NCBI GenBank assembly: GCA_028023455.1
Contig: JAQFVV010012572.1
Location: 248,001 to 312,000, forward strand
Length of the DNA stretch: 64,000 nucleotides
DNA from: Epiperipatus broadwayi
Lineage: Eukaryota > Onychophora > Udeonychophora > Euonychophora > Peripatidae
Direction: 5' to 3'
A program made the position numbers and the translations under genes. The notes under the pieces are model-generated. The model saw only the letters and a program-made list of their open reading frames with translations. It had not been told where the DNA came from and did not search any database. Position 1 is the stretch's first letter; every line of letters starts with the position of its first letter. Below, piece by piece: positions 1 to 15,399 of this stretch.

Positions 1-1039
1 ACTACAGGCAATCCCATAGGCCAACCTTTGTTCATTTTATAATATTGACCTTCAAAAGATGCAACAATGTTATCATTAAAAAATTTTAAAGAATCAATGA
101 TAAATTTTATCATATATTTACAAATATTTTTACTTTTTAATGCATGTTCAATTATTTTTATGGAATTCATTCTATCAATAGATCCATACATTTCTGTAAC
201 ATCCAATGAAGCAATAATATCATTTTCATCAATAATTACATTTTTAAAAATTTTTAAAAAAAAGAACAGGACTATAAGATTAACTATTTAGATTTAATGA
301 TCACAAGAGATAAGAGTATATTAAATTAAAAACTAATAATTAAGCCATTGCAAAAAAGAGGATATATAAATTGTAAATCAAAAGTACCAATGATGTATAA
401 GATGGCAAGTTTTAAATCTTTTTTGTTTCGGAATGAAAAATTATGTCGTTACCAAAGTGATAAATTGAAAAATATTGAGATATTTGCCAAGGAATTGCTT
501 GATGTTGATTATAAAGTGGAACAAATAAACAATACTTTAAGTCAATTTTAAAAAAATTATTATAATTTAAAAGAAATGAAGATTAATAATAAAAAATGGA
601 TATCTATTCCATTTATTTCAAATCCACAAGTAAAATTTTTTAAGGATTTATATAAGAATGTATTTAATGTTTCATTCTACGTTCCAAACAATATTAATAA
701 ATTAGTTAATAATTCTAAGGATGTCATACCTGTCAAGCAAAAAAGTAATGTCATATATCAAATTTTTTGTGATTGTATGCTATCATATATAGGTGAATCT
801 AGGTGCAGCATTGAGAAAAGATTGAAGAACACGAATTGTTATATAAGCATGTAAAAAATAAAAATAATGGTGATTTAATATCTTCTTCAGTTTTCTTCGA
901 TCATGAAAAAACATGTAAATATAAATTTAAATTTAATGTTGAAAATGTGAAAATTCTTCATGAAGAGAAAAACCATAGTAAAAGAAAAATTAAAGAGGCA
1001 ATTTTTATAAACAGGAATAAAACGCATTTAATAAATTGA
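1..1039 (+). mobile_element. Penelope-like element remnant: RT end plus GIY-YIG endonuclease
   Basis: The window opens inside a Penelope-like reverse transcriptase. The first codons read TTGNPIGQPL, which resembles the conserved G-x-P-x-G-x-P-L motif of these enzymes. The RT thumb follows in another frame (348-551), with the pattern HPM..KMASFKSFLFR. A GIY-YIG nuclease then spans 576-1039. It shows VIYQIFCDC, then YIGESR, and after a frameshift near 836 a VFFDHE segment and KIKEAIFINRN, which would supply the catalytic Glu and Asn. In living elements the RT and nuclease together prime and copy the element RNA. Here the RT core is broken by stops and at least three frame changes, so the copy is dead. 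The 5' part lies outside the window. The retained YIG makes this nuclease module better preserved in sequence than the one at 17886-18590. Confidence 0.85.
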
Positions 1040-3284
1040 CAAGCTTCTAACATTAAAATACGAGATTTGTAGAATTTGAATTGATGACGTTTGCTTCCGC
1101 TTTTAGTTTTTGAATTTAATGGCAGTTGAGGCAGGTTAGAAAGTAACCGAAAGTACTTCTGCAGATTTAAAGATTGCTTGTAATTGTTTGTAAACCGTTA
1201 AAAATATTATTTCAATTATAATTACAATATTGTTTTTAATTAATGGATATTTTATTTATTTTACATATATATATATATATATATTGTACTCTGTCAATAG
1301 GAGGATGACCCCTAGCAGATATGCCAAGTCCCTATATTAGTCCATATTAGGACTTTGTCTAGGTACCATTTAATAGACTTACCATTGTTTAACTATGTTT
1401 AATCAATTATAACAACTGTGAGATTCATATATCATATCAACAAAATTACATACTCTTTAACATTAAATAAATACTAAAGTATTTATCCAATGGCATAAGA
1501 ATACTTAGACACTCCTCCTTATTCAGTATCCAAATACTCTCATGACTAATGATAATGTTTCAATTAACAAAATAAAATATCTATAATGATGACATTTAAA
1601 TGAATCTACTCAATAAGTTGTATTGTTATTTTATTGTATGGTAATCTTTTATTTTACTTTTATAACACCATCATTAAAAATAACCATAATAACAATATCA
1701 TTCTAAGGAGATCTCAGGATTATCATTGATTTTCAATTAGTTATTTGATCCACCTATAAAATATCAAGAAGGATTTTATTGAACTTTATAGGTAGTGAGT
1801 CAATTAAGAAAAGACTTATCACCTGAATCTATAATTAAAATTGTACTACTATTTCATACTTATGTTCCCTAATATTTACTCTTAAACCAATAGTTATCTA
1901 AATTGTAATTATATTTAATTCCTTATAAATAAGCATACTTTAATAATTTGCAATATTATCAATGACTTATATGATCAAGGCAGTTTACATTAAATTAAAA
2001 TATCTTTTAAGAAGTGTGTTCTTAAGTGGTGGTCATATTGCTCTATACTGGATTAATTTGTTACTACAATCTCAAACTGTACACCCTGAGTTCATGTGAT
2101 AGAGTGACAACGATTCTCACAAAAGAAATGCAATATTTAACATTCAAGTTAACTTTCAAAACAACAAACTTTAATCATATTATTTACAAGATATTATAAT
2201 AAACATTTTAACTAACAGGTAATTTAAAGATAACAATGGTAATAAAATTATATACCCACGTACTAAGTAACACTATAAACAATTGAAAAATTTCCATTCC
2301 TTTTTTTTTTTTTTTTTTGGGATACTTACAATAAAACAAAAAGTAATTCCTTTTTATATAATATGGCGCTGTTATGATATTTACCTTTAGATTTTTTTTC
2401 TTTTATCACAAATCAGGTGTCTCCATTAGATAATCATTTCCCCCTTCTTTTACAATTATTAACCCACTATAAGTTAGGCTTTAAATTATAAAGACAAAAT
2501 GGAAAATATTAATTATTATATTGTTGCTTTAGTACAATAATCTTATTATAATACGGTGGAATGTTACTTTTTGTTTAATTTAGATTCCATGATATTCTTC
2601 CTCTGATCTTAATTTATTTATTTCTAATTATAATAATTATAAAATCAATTAATTTTTTGATCTCAAACTCCATCTACCTATGGTTTTATTCTCAACCTAT
2701 ATACTAAAATACAACCAATAAGAATTTTATACTATGTACTATTAAATCTTAACCCCTATATATTTTTACAATAATTTTCATCTATAATTTATGAGATTCA
2801 GATAAATGTTAATAGACCACTCTTTAATGTATCTTAAATACAATACTTATCTTTGCTTTATCTAACGACTTAATTATTACCCTCATATTTCTAAGTTGCA
2901 TTTGTTTAATATTTTTCTTATAACTATTTGCTTATACAAATTACAAACTAAAATTACTTATAATTCCTTATAACTATATTAAATTGTTCATCGCAAAACA
3001 TAAGATCAAATTTAAAATATCATTTCTCCTTTTCAATATTGTATATTTAAACACAAACCCACCCCCTCTTTATAACATACATGTTGTTAACTACTTTTAT
3101 GAGATATTTCATTCACTCCTTAATCATATCAATTTATTTTAATTATCTAACAATATTTGATAAAAACATAACTTTTAAAATAATTAATGACATAGACAAT
3201 CAAATTGAATCAATTATTAATTTCATTATCTATTAATTTATTCCCTTTCCCCCTATTGTAATAACAATTGTTTAAAGTATAGAA

Positions 3285-3315
<31 letters not shown>

Positions 3316-6300
3316 TGCAAGCTTTTTAAAAAAAATACAAGTTTCTAAAAAAAACTTTGACTGGCATTCCAATCGTTCCACATAATTCAGACTAATTACA
3401 CATCAATATTATTATCACTTTTGCTTCATTTGTTCTCATCAGAAGATTGTTACAATTATAAAAATCCACATGGCATTGGGTTATCGACAAGAGCAGTTTT
3501 TTTTTTCTCTAGTAGTTAAAAATTATCTGCAACTTGCCTTATATGTTCGATTTAAATGCTTCTTGTGCTACTAATAATTCAGCATACGGCTGATTTCTTA
3601 CTTATTTTTGGTTACTATTATTATTTAAAAAAAGCATTTCACATTTTCATTTTTAAAATAGAATAATATTATCTTCCACATACGTTTGATATTTCCCACT
3701 AATGTTTATTGCATATTTTCTTCAACAATTTATTGCTATGCATATTTATTCTTTATTAAATATTTTCTGGGATAGTTTTACTTTCTTAAACTTGTTTCAT
3801 ATATTTTTTCATAATTCCATATGATAATGCTTTTATTCATTGCTAGAAGACCAGTATTATTCTATACAGGTATAAATATAATCTTCGTTTAACATATATA
3901 TCACTCAGTATAATTTTTTAACTCTACGTAAAACTGATACTTATTGCTCAGTTTCAATCATTTCAATTAAAATTTTATTCAAAAATACTTTAAGATTTAT
4001 CTTTGAATATGATGTATGCTTTTCCATTCACACCTAGTTTAATTATTATCTATTATTAACTTACTTCTAGATATTTTCAAAAATGCATATTTAGCTCTGT
4101 CAGGGATACATTGCCTTTTATCTGTGACACATGAATACTTCATTTAGTTTATCAATTAAATCCAGTATTAATACAGTACTCCCATAGTTTTTCTTCAGTG
4201 GATGTATTCCTTGAAAACACTTTGATATGTATATACAACTTTTCTCCTTCATTTTTATATTATTTTTTTCTATATAATGATTTTAATCAATTTTCCAAGA
4301 ATCATTAATTGCTGATTTGCCTGTAGAGATCAATTTAATTTACTCATTCATTTTAACAAGACTTTATAACCTATATACTTTAAATTATTACATAGGTAAA
4401 ATCCATTACCTTTTTTTTTTAAATAATAATAATATTTAAGTAATGTTAAGCAATTTTTTTAAGATCCCCCCCCCAAAAAAAAAAAAAACAGTTACTTGTT
4501 CTAGATCTGTAATCTTTTTTTTTTTTTTTCCAATTTAATTTTCCCTCAATTTTTTTAAATGATCATTCACATGTTATTTATTGGCTAATTTCCCCTCTTT
4601 TCTGCTTTTAAAATATTTACTTAGTTGCTAATATATGATCTATTTTTAAAACAAATATTTTTGGTTTTTAAAATATTTCTCAATAAAAATAATTCCTTTT
4701 AGAAACTGAATAAAATACAATTTACTTGCCTTGAATCATTCTGATTTTATTTTTATACCAACTAGATTCCATATTACTTTTATGATTTTTTAATCACCAA
4801 ATTTGTAAAATAAATATTAATCATTTATTTGTAAACATAACTTAAGATTTAACTAGAAATAATAATTGCTTTTATAATATTAGATGCACACAGACAATTA
4901 TTATCTATTCATATAACCATTTTTGGTTTAGATTAGATTTGAACTTTACTATAAGTTTAAATGCTACCAAATGTTTGCTTATTTGTAACTATACTACATT
5001 TACTGTTTATTATTTTATCTTTTATGTACATTTTTACCCAACTATTTTACCCTGAATTTATATCCTTTATATGATTTTAAATTAATTAAACCTAAGTTCA
5101 AACCCTATGATAACTAAAATGATAATTATTTTTCTTAGCCTAATAAGTACCTATCTTTTTGATTTAATAAAATTTAAAATTATGCCAAAACAAATTTTAT
5201 TCCCAATTTTATTTTTAGGCTAGGGTGTACCAATAAAAAGGACACAATATTAATATAATTTTCTTCGAAATTACATATTAAAAAAATATTTTTGGTTTTT
5301 TTTTACTATCTATTGAAATATCATTAATAGTAAATTATTTTGTCTATTCTAAGTATGAATGATCAGTTTAATTACATTTGGATTTTAATTACTTAATGGA
5401 GTTAGAGCCAAGAGTTTATGAAATGATGAAGACAAGCCAGACAACAAACTGGAGAGTTTTTTAATTTGTTCAACATCTTTGCTTATATTCATAAATTTCT
5501 GATATTTTTGAAATTTTAATTTATTTATAAGAATTATAATAATAATATATTTTAATATTATTTATATATAATAGTGAAATAGTTTTCAAATAATTGTCTT
5601 TACCAACAGAGCCAATGTGTAAACAGGCATGACATTAAAAACAATATATATTTTTATAAAAACACTTTTTAAATATTCCAATGCAAAGCAAAGGCTATTC
5701 CAACAATTTCTCATATAAAAACAGTGAAAGAGAAGACGGTAAACTCTAGGCTTTTTAATAGCCAGTTAGTGAGTGTTTAAACATTTTTCTGTTTTACTCT
5801 TTAGTTATGATTATCTATACATCAATTTATCAATTAATATTGAATGGTTAGTTATATGTGGGCTAGCTATTTTATAAAAAAATTTCAAACTGTTAAAAAA
5901 AATTTGAAGTTTATTTGGTTTGATTTAAATCCAAGTTGAAGATTTTACATCAAGAGACCCTTGTATATACCCATACAAATAGACTTACCAAATATATATA
6001 TAGCACTTTTCAAATAAGTCTTTTTACAAATAAAATTATAATTAAAAATTATAAATTTTACGTAGTAGTAAAATTAAAATAAATATTGCATTTAAAAATC
6101 AAATATCAAATAAAAGTTATAATAATGTCTCTAAAATTTTAAGTTATATATAAATATAGACGGTATGCCATATAGACTTGCTAAATGTATATTTATATAA
6201 TCACGTTTAATGTTTATATACAATTAGATTATTCTGTAAATTGATACTTTGGTTTTATTATCAAAAACATGTGAAATGAATTAAATTAACTATACAATCT

Positions 6301-8555
6301 TTCAAAATTATAAAATCTTTATGACTTAAATTATAATAACTTTAATAACACTGTAAATAAATTATGCTTTAAAATATATACTACTGAAAATATATAATAA
6401 TATTTATGGTATAGTAATAAACGTCAATGCACATGCTTTAAACCTTTGTAAAAAAAAGAAATGTTTCTGCTAAGTTTGCCTCGTGAAATATTATGATATG
6501 GGCATTCAAGTATACTACAACACTGTGCCCCTCTTTTCTTCCAATGTGTAAGCTTGTGGTTAAGACTTGTAGAGGTCCTACCTTCGCATTTTAAACCGCA
6601 CATGCTTTAGGTTTATTGCCTTAGTAAATATTACTTACAATACTTTATATATATATTATAACTCTTTAATAATATTTTAGACAAGCTTCACTTTTTTGCG
6701 TAAAGCGCAGTTTAATTACTTACTACTCAAAGGTGAAGTAGGAAACTAGTATTTTATTTCAATTATTTATTATTTAATAAAAATTGTCAATTCGGGATTT
6801 ATTTATTTTTTCATAACGATTCACTCATTGACAAGTATCATATACTTAGTATCTTTCTTCTTTAAAAACTTGAATTTATTTTATACGAATGGTACAACTT
6901 TTACAAAAAAAAAAAAAAATTACCCTACATTTCTATCATATTTTATAATCTTCATTGAAGATTTTCATGTATTCTTAATTATCTTTAAAAAACATAAATT
7001 AAACATAAATGCAAATATGGTGAAGAAAGAAAGAAATAAAAACTACAAAATATATTTATTTTTATAATAATGATATATCATTTATTATTTAACATTATAC
7101 TATGCAATATTCATTTATTTTCTCTCTCATCAAATTTAAATTTATTTTTTGTTATTCCGAATAAGTTAGAATGCATAAACTTATAAAAATATCACGCGAC
7201 TCTATCACATGACTCCAGCTTATAAATTGCTGTTTTTCTCTCTCACCACGGCTATGCCACCTACTGTAAACACTGGATAGAGATTTATTAAGTATTATCA
7301 TCTGGCATCCTTTGCTTATTAAAGCTACATAATAGTTAATATAGCTATAGTTTAGGAAAAAAGACATCTAAACCTTTGATAAAAATCATAAATTGTTATC
7401 AAAATTAGGATAATTTTTTTGTAAAATTTTTTAATAAGAAGTTAAGAAATATTTTACATACTTGTACAATATTTATTTTCAACAACAGATCTAATAATAA
7501 ATAGATAGCAGCGGAACTTATAACAGAGAACTTTTAATGTAATAGGTTATTCTTTTGTAATTAAAATGGTCTACTAAGGTAATCATTATTAATTATTCTG
7601 TACATGAAGCGCTGCTAGTAAAGCTACTGCTAGAAAACAACTCCAACAAAAGGATCTTTTTTTACATCCAAAAGATAATGTACAAAGTTTCTGCAATTGT
7701 GGCAGATTTGAAGCTACAAAGAGAGATATCTTTTTTTCTAAAAGAAATACAGTAAATAATGCAGCCGATAAAATAAGATTTATAAATAATAAAACAATAT
7801 GAATTGGAAACAAATGAATATACTATAACATCAAAGAGTTCTATTAATATAAATGAGTCTGTAAAGATATCACATGAAAAAACCAAAACAAATTTTGTTC
7901 TAATCAGTCTTCCAAATATCTAACATTACTTATAATTTTTATATTTTTTAGCCAGAATAACAAGTTCTGCATGTAAAATTGTTATAATTATAATGAAAAC
8001 AAATAATTGTTAGACGTCCTCAATACGTAACTACATCTTTAGGTTTATTTACTTCAAAACAGAAACGATTACTATTAAATCACAAATTCAATAATTTACA
8101 TTTCTTCTTATTACAAATTCTAGTCAATAATCAATAATACCTGAGATTATGTCATTAACAGTTCCAAAGGTCTAGAAATCAAAGGCAAAAACTATATACT
8201 TTTATATAAGTGAAGAACAAAAAAGATTTAAAACTGAATTCTGCCAAATTTTAATATTGATTGTAGCTGAATTTCTAACTATTGAACAATAGGTATTAAT
8301 AAAATTTTATTCAGCAAAGAATTTTCTACTAACAAATAAAAATTTCTAAAATTTATGATTACAAGCTCTTTTTAAATTGATCATATGATTTACTATGTCA
8401 AAAATTTTGCTGATATATGATAATACTACCATTACATAAAAAATTATATTAAAATATTAGTAAAATATTTTTTGTCAAAAATGGCATTAACTTCTTTTTG
8501 ATTATTGATTTAAACAATTTTGAAAATGATAACACAGATAATCATTATTTCCAAT
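1040..8555. other. AT-rich DNA with no recognisable gene
   Basis: This stretch has no convincing coding sequence on either strand. It holds simple (AT)n tracts near 1264-1284 and 3287-3315, long poly-T and poly-A runs (2302-2319, 4416-4423, 4476-4490), and a small imperfect hairpin near 1334-1368 whose ends read AAGTCC and GGACTT. The first 150 bases may be the 3' non-coding tail of the preceding Penelope-like element. The short open frames at 6828-7067, 7152-7367 and 7589-7886 have the composition expected by chance and show no domain pattern. Confidence 0.6.
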
Positions 8556-8559
8556 GATT

Positions 8560-11130
8560 AGCAGTACATTACAAGTTGAAGATCTCTACAAATTTAATTC
8601 TGTTTCTCCAATCCATATCCTCTCTTCATTTTCCAACAACAAATTTTCTTATTTCATCCATCCACCTTACATATGACCTTTAGCTAAATGTTTTACAATC
8701 ATTCAGGATTTAGTTTTCAACTGTCATTTATTATCATCTCTTCTAGTTATAAGTTGTCAGATCCATTTCAATCTCTTAATTTTTTGACTGAATTTAATGA
8801 TATTGTTTGTTCTCGATTTCAAGTATTTTGCTTTTGAACCCTTCTTGTCATTTCCAGTTTGCATCTTTCTATATTTCATTGAGTGATTTAACATTTCTGT
8901 ATTGCTTTTCTGTTAAGTGTCCAAGTTTCAGATCCATGAAGTAAGAACTGGCAAAACACATCCATTAAAAACCTTTCTTTTCAAACATTTAGCCATATTT
9001 CCTTTTAAAATATTAAATTATTTTTACCCAAAGCATTCCAAACAAATATAATTCTACAATTAATTTTATCCATTATGTACCCATCTATATTAATAATCTT
9101 ATCAAGATATTTGTACCTTGTTATTTTTTTCTAATTCACGGCCATAAATCTTTTTTTTTTTTACTTGAAAAAATTCATCTACATTACTTTTTTTTACTAT
9201 TCATATTTAGGTCTACTTTTTAATTTTCACCTGACAACTTTTGTAATACAATATTTCCTGACACTTTGAAGCATTATTTTCCATATAAAAAAAAAAAAAG
9301 AACATACTGTTTACAAAATATATAAATGGCTTAATCTCAGCTTATTTTTATTCCTTTACATCCAGTTTTTATCTACAAAGTACTTCATGTAGATATGGAA
9401 CCACACTGTTGTACATGTTTATCAATGTTAATATTCTTATTAGCATATTATAATCCAATTACTATTGTTGCATTTTGATAAATAGTCTTCAGAACATGGC
9501 AATATGTCAGGACTATATCTTAACGGCACAAACCTTTAATCGCTGTGAAAATGCTTATAGAATCAAATGTATCTTTCATAAGCTACAAATCCAAAATATA
9601 ATGGCAATTTATATTGATTCTTTCTATAACTTCTCTCAATACTTAAATGTAATCCACTATTTTAAAACAACTATTAAATCAACCATGTTCATTAATCAAA
9701 ATCTGCCACAAATGGAATGGAATTATCTTGATGAAAATCTTATATAAAACTGATAGAAGACTAACCAGTCTGTAATTTCTAATATCGTTTTTATCATTTT
9801 TCTTACATATTAATATTACTATCACATTCTTCCAATCAACTGGGATATTTTTATTATTTAGACATTGGTACATAATTTTGCCAATATTTTTTTTTATTTC
9901 TTCACCTGTCTTTTTCAAGGTACAAATAACAATTTTATAATTTCCTGGAGCTTTTTCTTTCTTCATAGATTTAATTTCATGCCTCATTTCATTTAAAATT
10001 CTTGGCAATTCAAAGGCAATAATTATAATGATTATTTTGTTTTGTTTTTTTATGTTTTTTAATTTTTATAGAACTCTTCCACACATTTTGTAATGTCGTG
10101 CTTCTTCTATTGTTAAAATAACTTATTTTTTAATAGCAAAATGTTTGTATTTTTGAAACTTTTATTTTATTTTACAACTTTTCTTGCCAAATCACAATTA
10201 TATTTTTTTATATCATTATTTTTTTCCAATATTATTTTACACAACCGCAAACATTCAGTTCTTCTCAATAGACCAGTTTAAAATATTTTATATTCCTTGT
10301 TTTTTTCATACATTCTCTTGTCTCAGGTATCAATTTACTAAGGAAGCGCTGCTTTTTTTATATCAGCTAATTTTGTTGCATTTCTTAGTACTGAATCAAT
10401 TATCTTCTTATTAATTTCATTTGATGAGATGTTTTTTTAGTTTTGGTTCATCAACTTGTCTATAATTTAGATTGGGAAAACTATGATTTTTTTTTTTGGG
10501 GGGGGGGGTATTAATCTTAAATTTCTGTTTCAGGTAACTCATTCATATCCAAATCAAACTATAGTTAGATAATGGTCATCTAGTTATTGTTATCTAGAGA
10601 ATTAAGCTTAGCAAATTTTAATTTAAATTCTTTGGCATGTTTCTGAAGATTAAGAATATCAACTATCAATACCATTTTTTTTACAATTTTTATTTCTCTA
10701 GTTTTGGATATTACATCTCACAATTGATCATCATTTCTGAAGTGCATATGTTTTATACTACTCAAAATATAATCAAATTCTTTTGTGTCTTTATTTGGAT
10801 ATTTCTATGTTTTTTTCTATTTAGCATTTTCTTCCTCAAAAAAAAATGTATATATATTTTCCTTCTAATTCCACAAATATGTATTAACTCTTATTTATGC
10901 CATCACATCCAAATTTGACCCAAGCATTTTTATTTTTCAAATGATTTTCAATTCTAGCATTGAAGTCTCCCACGACAAATTTAAAGTGTTGTTTATTCTT
11001 ATCAAAAACATTTTTTACATCTATATAATAATTTTTCTATATTATCCCAATGAAAAATTGATGGGGCATAAACCTGAATTATATATTTAACTGTAGTAAT
11101 CATGAGTATGTTGGCATTAAGATTTAAAGG
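8560..11130 (-). mobile_element. Decayed RTE-clade LINE, endonuclease to C-terminus
   Basis: Read on the - strand, the parts of an RTE non-LTR retrotransposon come in the right order. The apurinic-type endonuclease shows QVYAPS near 11053-11080 and VVGDFNAR near 10950-10977. The start of the reverse transcriptase (9679-10008) is open for 109 codons with KEKAPG, then VDWKNVIVILI and NYRLVSLLSVLYKI, as in the RT fingers. The C-terminal part (8590-8990) shows LKGNM..CLKRKVFNGCVLPVLT and a final VRWMDEIRK. The C-terminal block matches the copy at 62345-63062. A G11 run near 10496 and many stops and frameshifts show it is inactive. At about 2.6 kb it is close to the length of an RTE coding region. 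Confidence 0.85.
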
Positions 11131-12539
11131 TTGAAAAAGTAAAAATTAAAGATTGTTCAAAAGACACAGTTTTGTTGTTTGTTTAATAGAATTTATATAT
11201 TTAAATACATGCAATGAAAATTATTTGTGTTGATATTATCTGTTTAATTTAATTAAAGTTAAAATTGGAAAGAATATAAATCATGTAGATTATTAATGCA
11301 GAAAAAATAAAAAAAAATATGATTATGATCAGAATGTTAATTAAAAATGGCCAAAATAATTTATTAAAAAAAAAGACTTTGTAACAGAAAAGAAATATAT
11401 TAGATTATTATCTTGTATTCTGATAAAAAAACAAAAGATAATATATGCCCAGAAGTCCCAAAACTGGATCTAGAATATAAAATGAATACAATTTTGACCA
11501 GGGTCTTGTTGTCTTGTTCTTTCAGCTGGCTGTTTCCATGGGGGTCCTGGGTAATGAAAATGCTTCTACCCAGATCTACTCATTTGTTGAATAAAGACTT
11601 CATGTGGAGAGGACATTGGAGTATTTGTGAACACCTTATTTTATCATAAAGAGGTTAATCCAAGGAGCTTTCAAGTCTAGGCTTAAGACAGACCAGGAAT
11701 ATAAAAAGATGTCAATAGGGATCAAACTCAAAGACCATGAGCTCTTCAACCCAAGAAATACATGTGTGCTACAATCTAAATAGATTCACAAAACTTACTG
11801 CTAAGATTATTCATACCCTAAAATGTGACTAAAAATGTTTGCAAACTAATGTTAACTATAAGCTTATAATATTGATAGAGACATTAACTTTTATTATTTA
11901 AAGAACTTTCTAGAAGAAACTTAAGTTAATTAAAATAGAAACTGATTTAATTATTTGATTAATATTATTATCTGGATTATCATGTATGCATGCTTTCCGG
12001 TTTATTAATAATTCTTGTTTAAATATTTTAATTTGTATAATAAAATATTTATCATTAAAATAAACTTTTCATTGTACGTTATTAATTTTAAGTATTAGAT
12101 TTTATTATTGTGTGAAGAAATGTATAATTACTTTGCCAATATGCTTGTTTAAACCAGGGGAAATTTCTTTCAAAAAAATATTAAATTTAGATTTACTACA
12201 AATCTGCTCAATGAACATTAATGAGTCCACAGACTCTGGCACCCTCTAAATAAATAAAAAATTAACTCCAATGGTAATTCAACCTGTAAAAAATTGGATC
12301 GAGTTAATCAGGAGAAATAACTATGTTCCTGAAATATCAGAACTTATACATGATTGGAATATTATTTTTTATAATTTGATTAACTTGCACTTCATAGTGC
12401 ATAATGGAAGGCCTAAAGTCAAAGTAAAATTTTACAATATATATATAAATGAAATGTTATCCAGATAAATATATATAATATATACAAGATTTTGGCCAAA
12501 TCACCCAGATCATCAGCTGGATAATAAATATTATGAAAA
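11131..12539. other. Unassigned stretch between two RTE fragments
   Basis: A slightly less AT-rich block at 11490-11790 contains an open frame (11413-11649, +) with no recognisable domain. It also has a tRNA B-box-like word on the - strand near 11730 (GTTTGATCCC). It could be an old SINE or other repeat. The frame at 12271-12468 is not recognised either. Nothing here supports a host gene. Confidence 0.4.
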
Positions 12540-13450
12540 TAATTATGAATAACTTTTTTTAGATAAATATAATCTTGCAAACTTTATTATGATTCTTATT
12601 ACTAGGAGTTTGTAAAGTCATCAGCCAAGGCAGCGATTATTATTACATTTTTTCAATCATCTGGTACAGTTTTATTATTAAATATCTAGTATATAGTTTT
12701 GCCAAATATCTCCCCCCCCCCTGCTTATTTTAAAAAACCAATAATAATTTTATTTTTTTCTAGAATATAGATTTAATTGCATATCTCACTTTTTTTTTTT
12801 AAATGCTAGGCAATTCAGATGTAATTGTAAGAGTTATTTTGTTTTTCTGTTTTTATATTAATATATAGTTCTTTTTAAAATTATTTTACACATTTCATGA
12901 TGATTTTTTTTTAAAATAATATTTTGGAACGTTTTCCTTCTTCGGGAAGCAACTTTGTTTTGAATATCAAGATATTGTTTTATATGTTTGAAACTTTTAT
13001 TTTCGTCTGTAGTTTTTTTTTTTTACAATTCTTGATTATATTTTTTATAATATTATTAATTCTTTTTTGTACTGTTTTACAGAATTTTAGATATTCAATT
13101 ATTTTTCATGAATCATTTTTAACTATTTTTATATTTTAACTTTTCATCACATATTGTCACGTCTTAATTGAAAATTTACTGCTAAATTGCTGTTTTATTG
13201 TACTATATATATATGTAGAGTAGTTTTTAGTAGAGTATAAGTTTTCTTTATATTGATCTCAATCAAGTCTGAACCATTTTTAAAAACTTTAACATTTTTA
13301 AAATGATTTGCAAGCTCTAATTTAATTAAATTCATTGTAATGTTTCTGAACGTTAGGAATATCAGCTGTTAATACTTTCTTTCTTAATAGATTCTGTCTC
13401 CCTAGTTTTTGAATGACAAATATCTAACATCTTATTAATTGATTATAAAG
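12540..13450 (-). mobile_element. RTE LINE fragment, endonuclease-RT junction
   Basis: The sequence parallels 9775-10730 in order and orientation. It includes the segment around 12640-12720, which corresponds to the DWKN..I and YQCLNN region of the RT, and the linker before it (12790-12910, compare 9990-10110). The far end near 13380-13440 matches 10690-10730. It is therefore a second, more decayed insertion of the same RTE family, lacking its 3' third. A C9 run at 12712 and poly-T tracts interrupt it. There is no usable reading frame. Confidence 0.65.
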
Positions 13451-14700
<1,250 letters not shown>

Positions 14701-15139
14701 TCAATATTGTATAGGCTTCTCAATATTTAATTTTTTCTTCACTTTATGTGCTTCATTTTAAACACACTTATAAAGATTTTTGTTTATTTTTTTATTTTTA
14801 TTTTTTTTTTGGTTGTATATTTAATGAAAAAATCATTATTCTCCATTTATGTTTATTCTTTTGACAAATAAAGCATAAGTTCAAAAAAATGGAATTAATC
14901 TTAAAAATAAAATATCAGTTTTGTAATAAAGGGAAAAAGGAATAATAAACAGATACATGTAAGCAAGACAAAAGATTTTATTTAATTTTCAGACTAAAAA
15001 TTTATGGTCCTTATGTATTTTCTTGTCTACCAAGCTTAGCAGCCATTCTTTTTATATAAATATTCATTTTCAAGAGATTTTTTTTTTTTAATTTCTATTA
15101 CCAAATAGATGTTACTTATTAAATTTAAAAATATTAATA

Positions 15140-15174
15140 AATCAATTATAAATTTTATTCAGATGCTTTTTATT
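15140..15174 (-). terminator. Poly(A) signals after the 15175-15349 exon
   Basis: Two AATAAA hexamers occur on the - strand within 30 bases after the stop codon (GAAATAAAAAGC and TGAATAAAATTT). This fits a short 3' UTR. In such AT-rich DNA the hexamer is common, so its value is only as support for the exon call. Confidence 0.4.
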
Positions 15175-15349
15175 TCATTTTCTTCTTATATTGTAATGTA
15201 AAAATGCTGATATACTTGTCATAGTTTGCTTATACTCAGCATCTTTAGTTTTGTTACTGGGATTTTGGCAAACCAATGAAAGTTTAAAATCTTCCTTTGA
15301 CAGCTCAGTGTGCAGTGTAATATTCACAAAGTTAGGAGATCCTGCCCTC
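15175..15349 (-). CDS. Putative 3' terminal coding exon of an unrecognised host gene
   Basis: On the - strand a splice acceptor (CTTTTTAG) at 15350-15357 precedes 57 codons ending in TGA at 15175-15177. The peptide begins RAGSPNFVNITLH, continues LSKEDFKLSLVCQNPS and ends SAFLHYNIRRK. Base use is clearly richer in G+C at codon positions than the flanks, and all three features (acceptor, stop, following AATAAA motifs at about 15150-15172) fit a last exon with its poly-A signals. The exon starts with one base that completes a split codon. I do not recognise the protein; no domain or membrane segment is visible. Upstream exons must lie at higher coordinates, and 17048-17099 is one candidate. A mobile-element origin is possible but no such family is apparent. 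Confidence 0.55.
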
Positions 15350-15399
15350 CTAAAAAGCATGCAATATGACACTTTACATTTTTTATAATTTTTTATATT

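Noticed and set aside
7589-7886. Two overlapping - frames of 74 codons with hydrophobic content
   Set aside because: No splice sites, start context or domain pattern; typical chance frames in AT-rich DNA.
9475-9747. 90-codon + frame
   Set aside because: It lies antisense to the RTE reverse transcriptase on the - strand, whose motifs are clear.
11413-11649. 78-codon + frame with Trp and Cys
   Set aside because: No splice sites, domain or neighbours to support it; more likely an old repeat.
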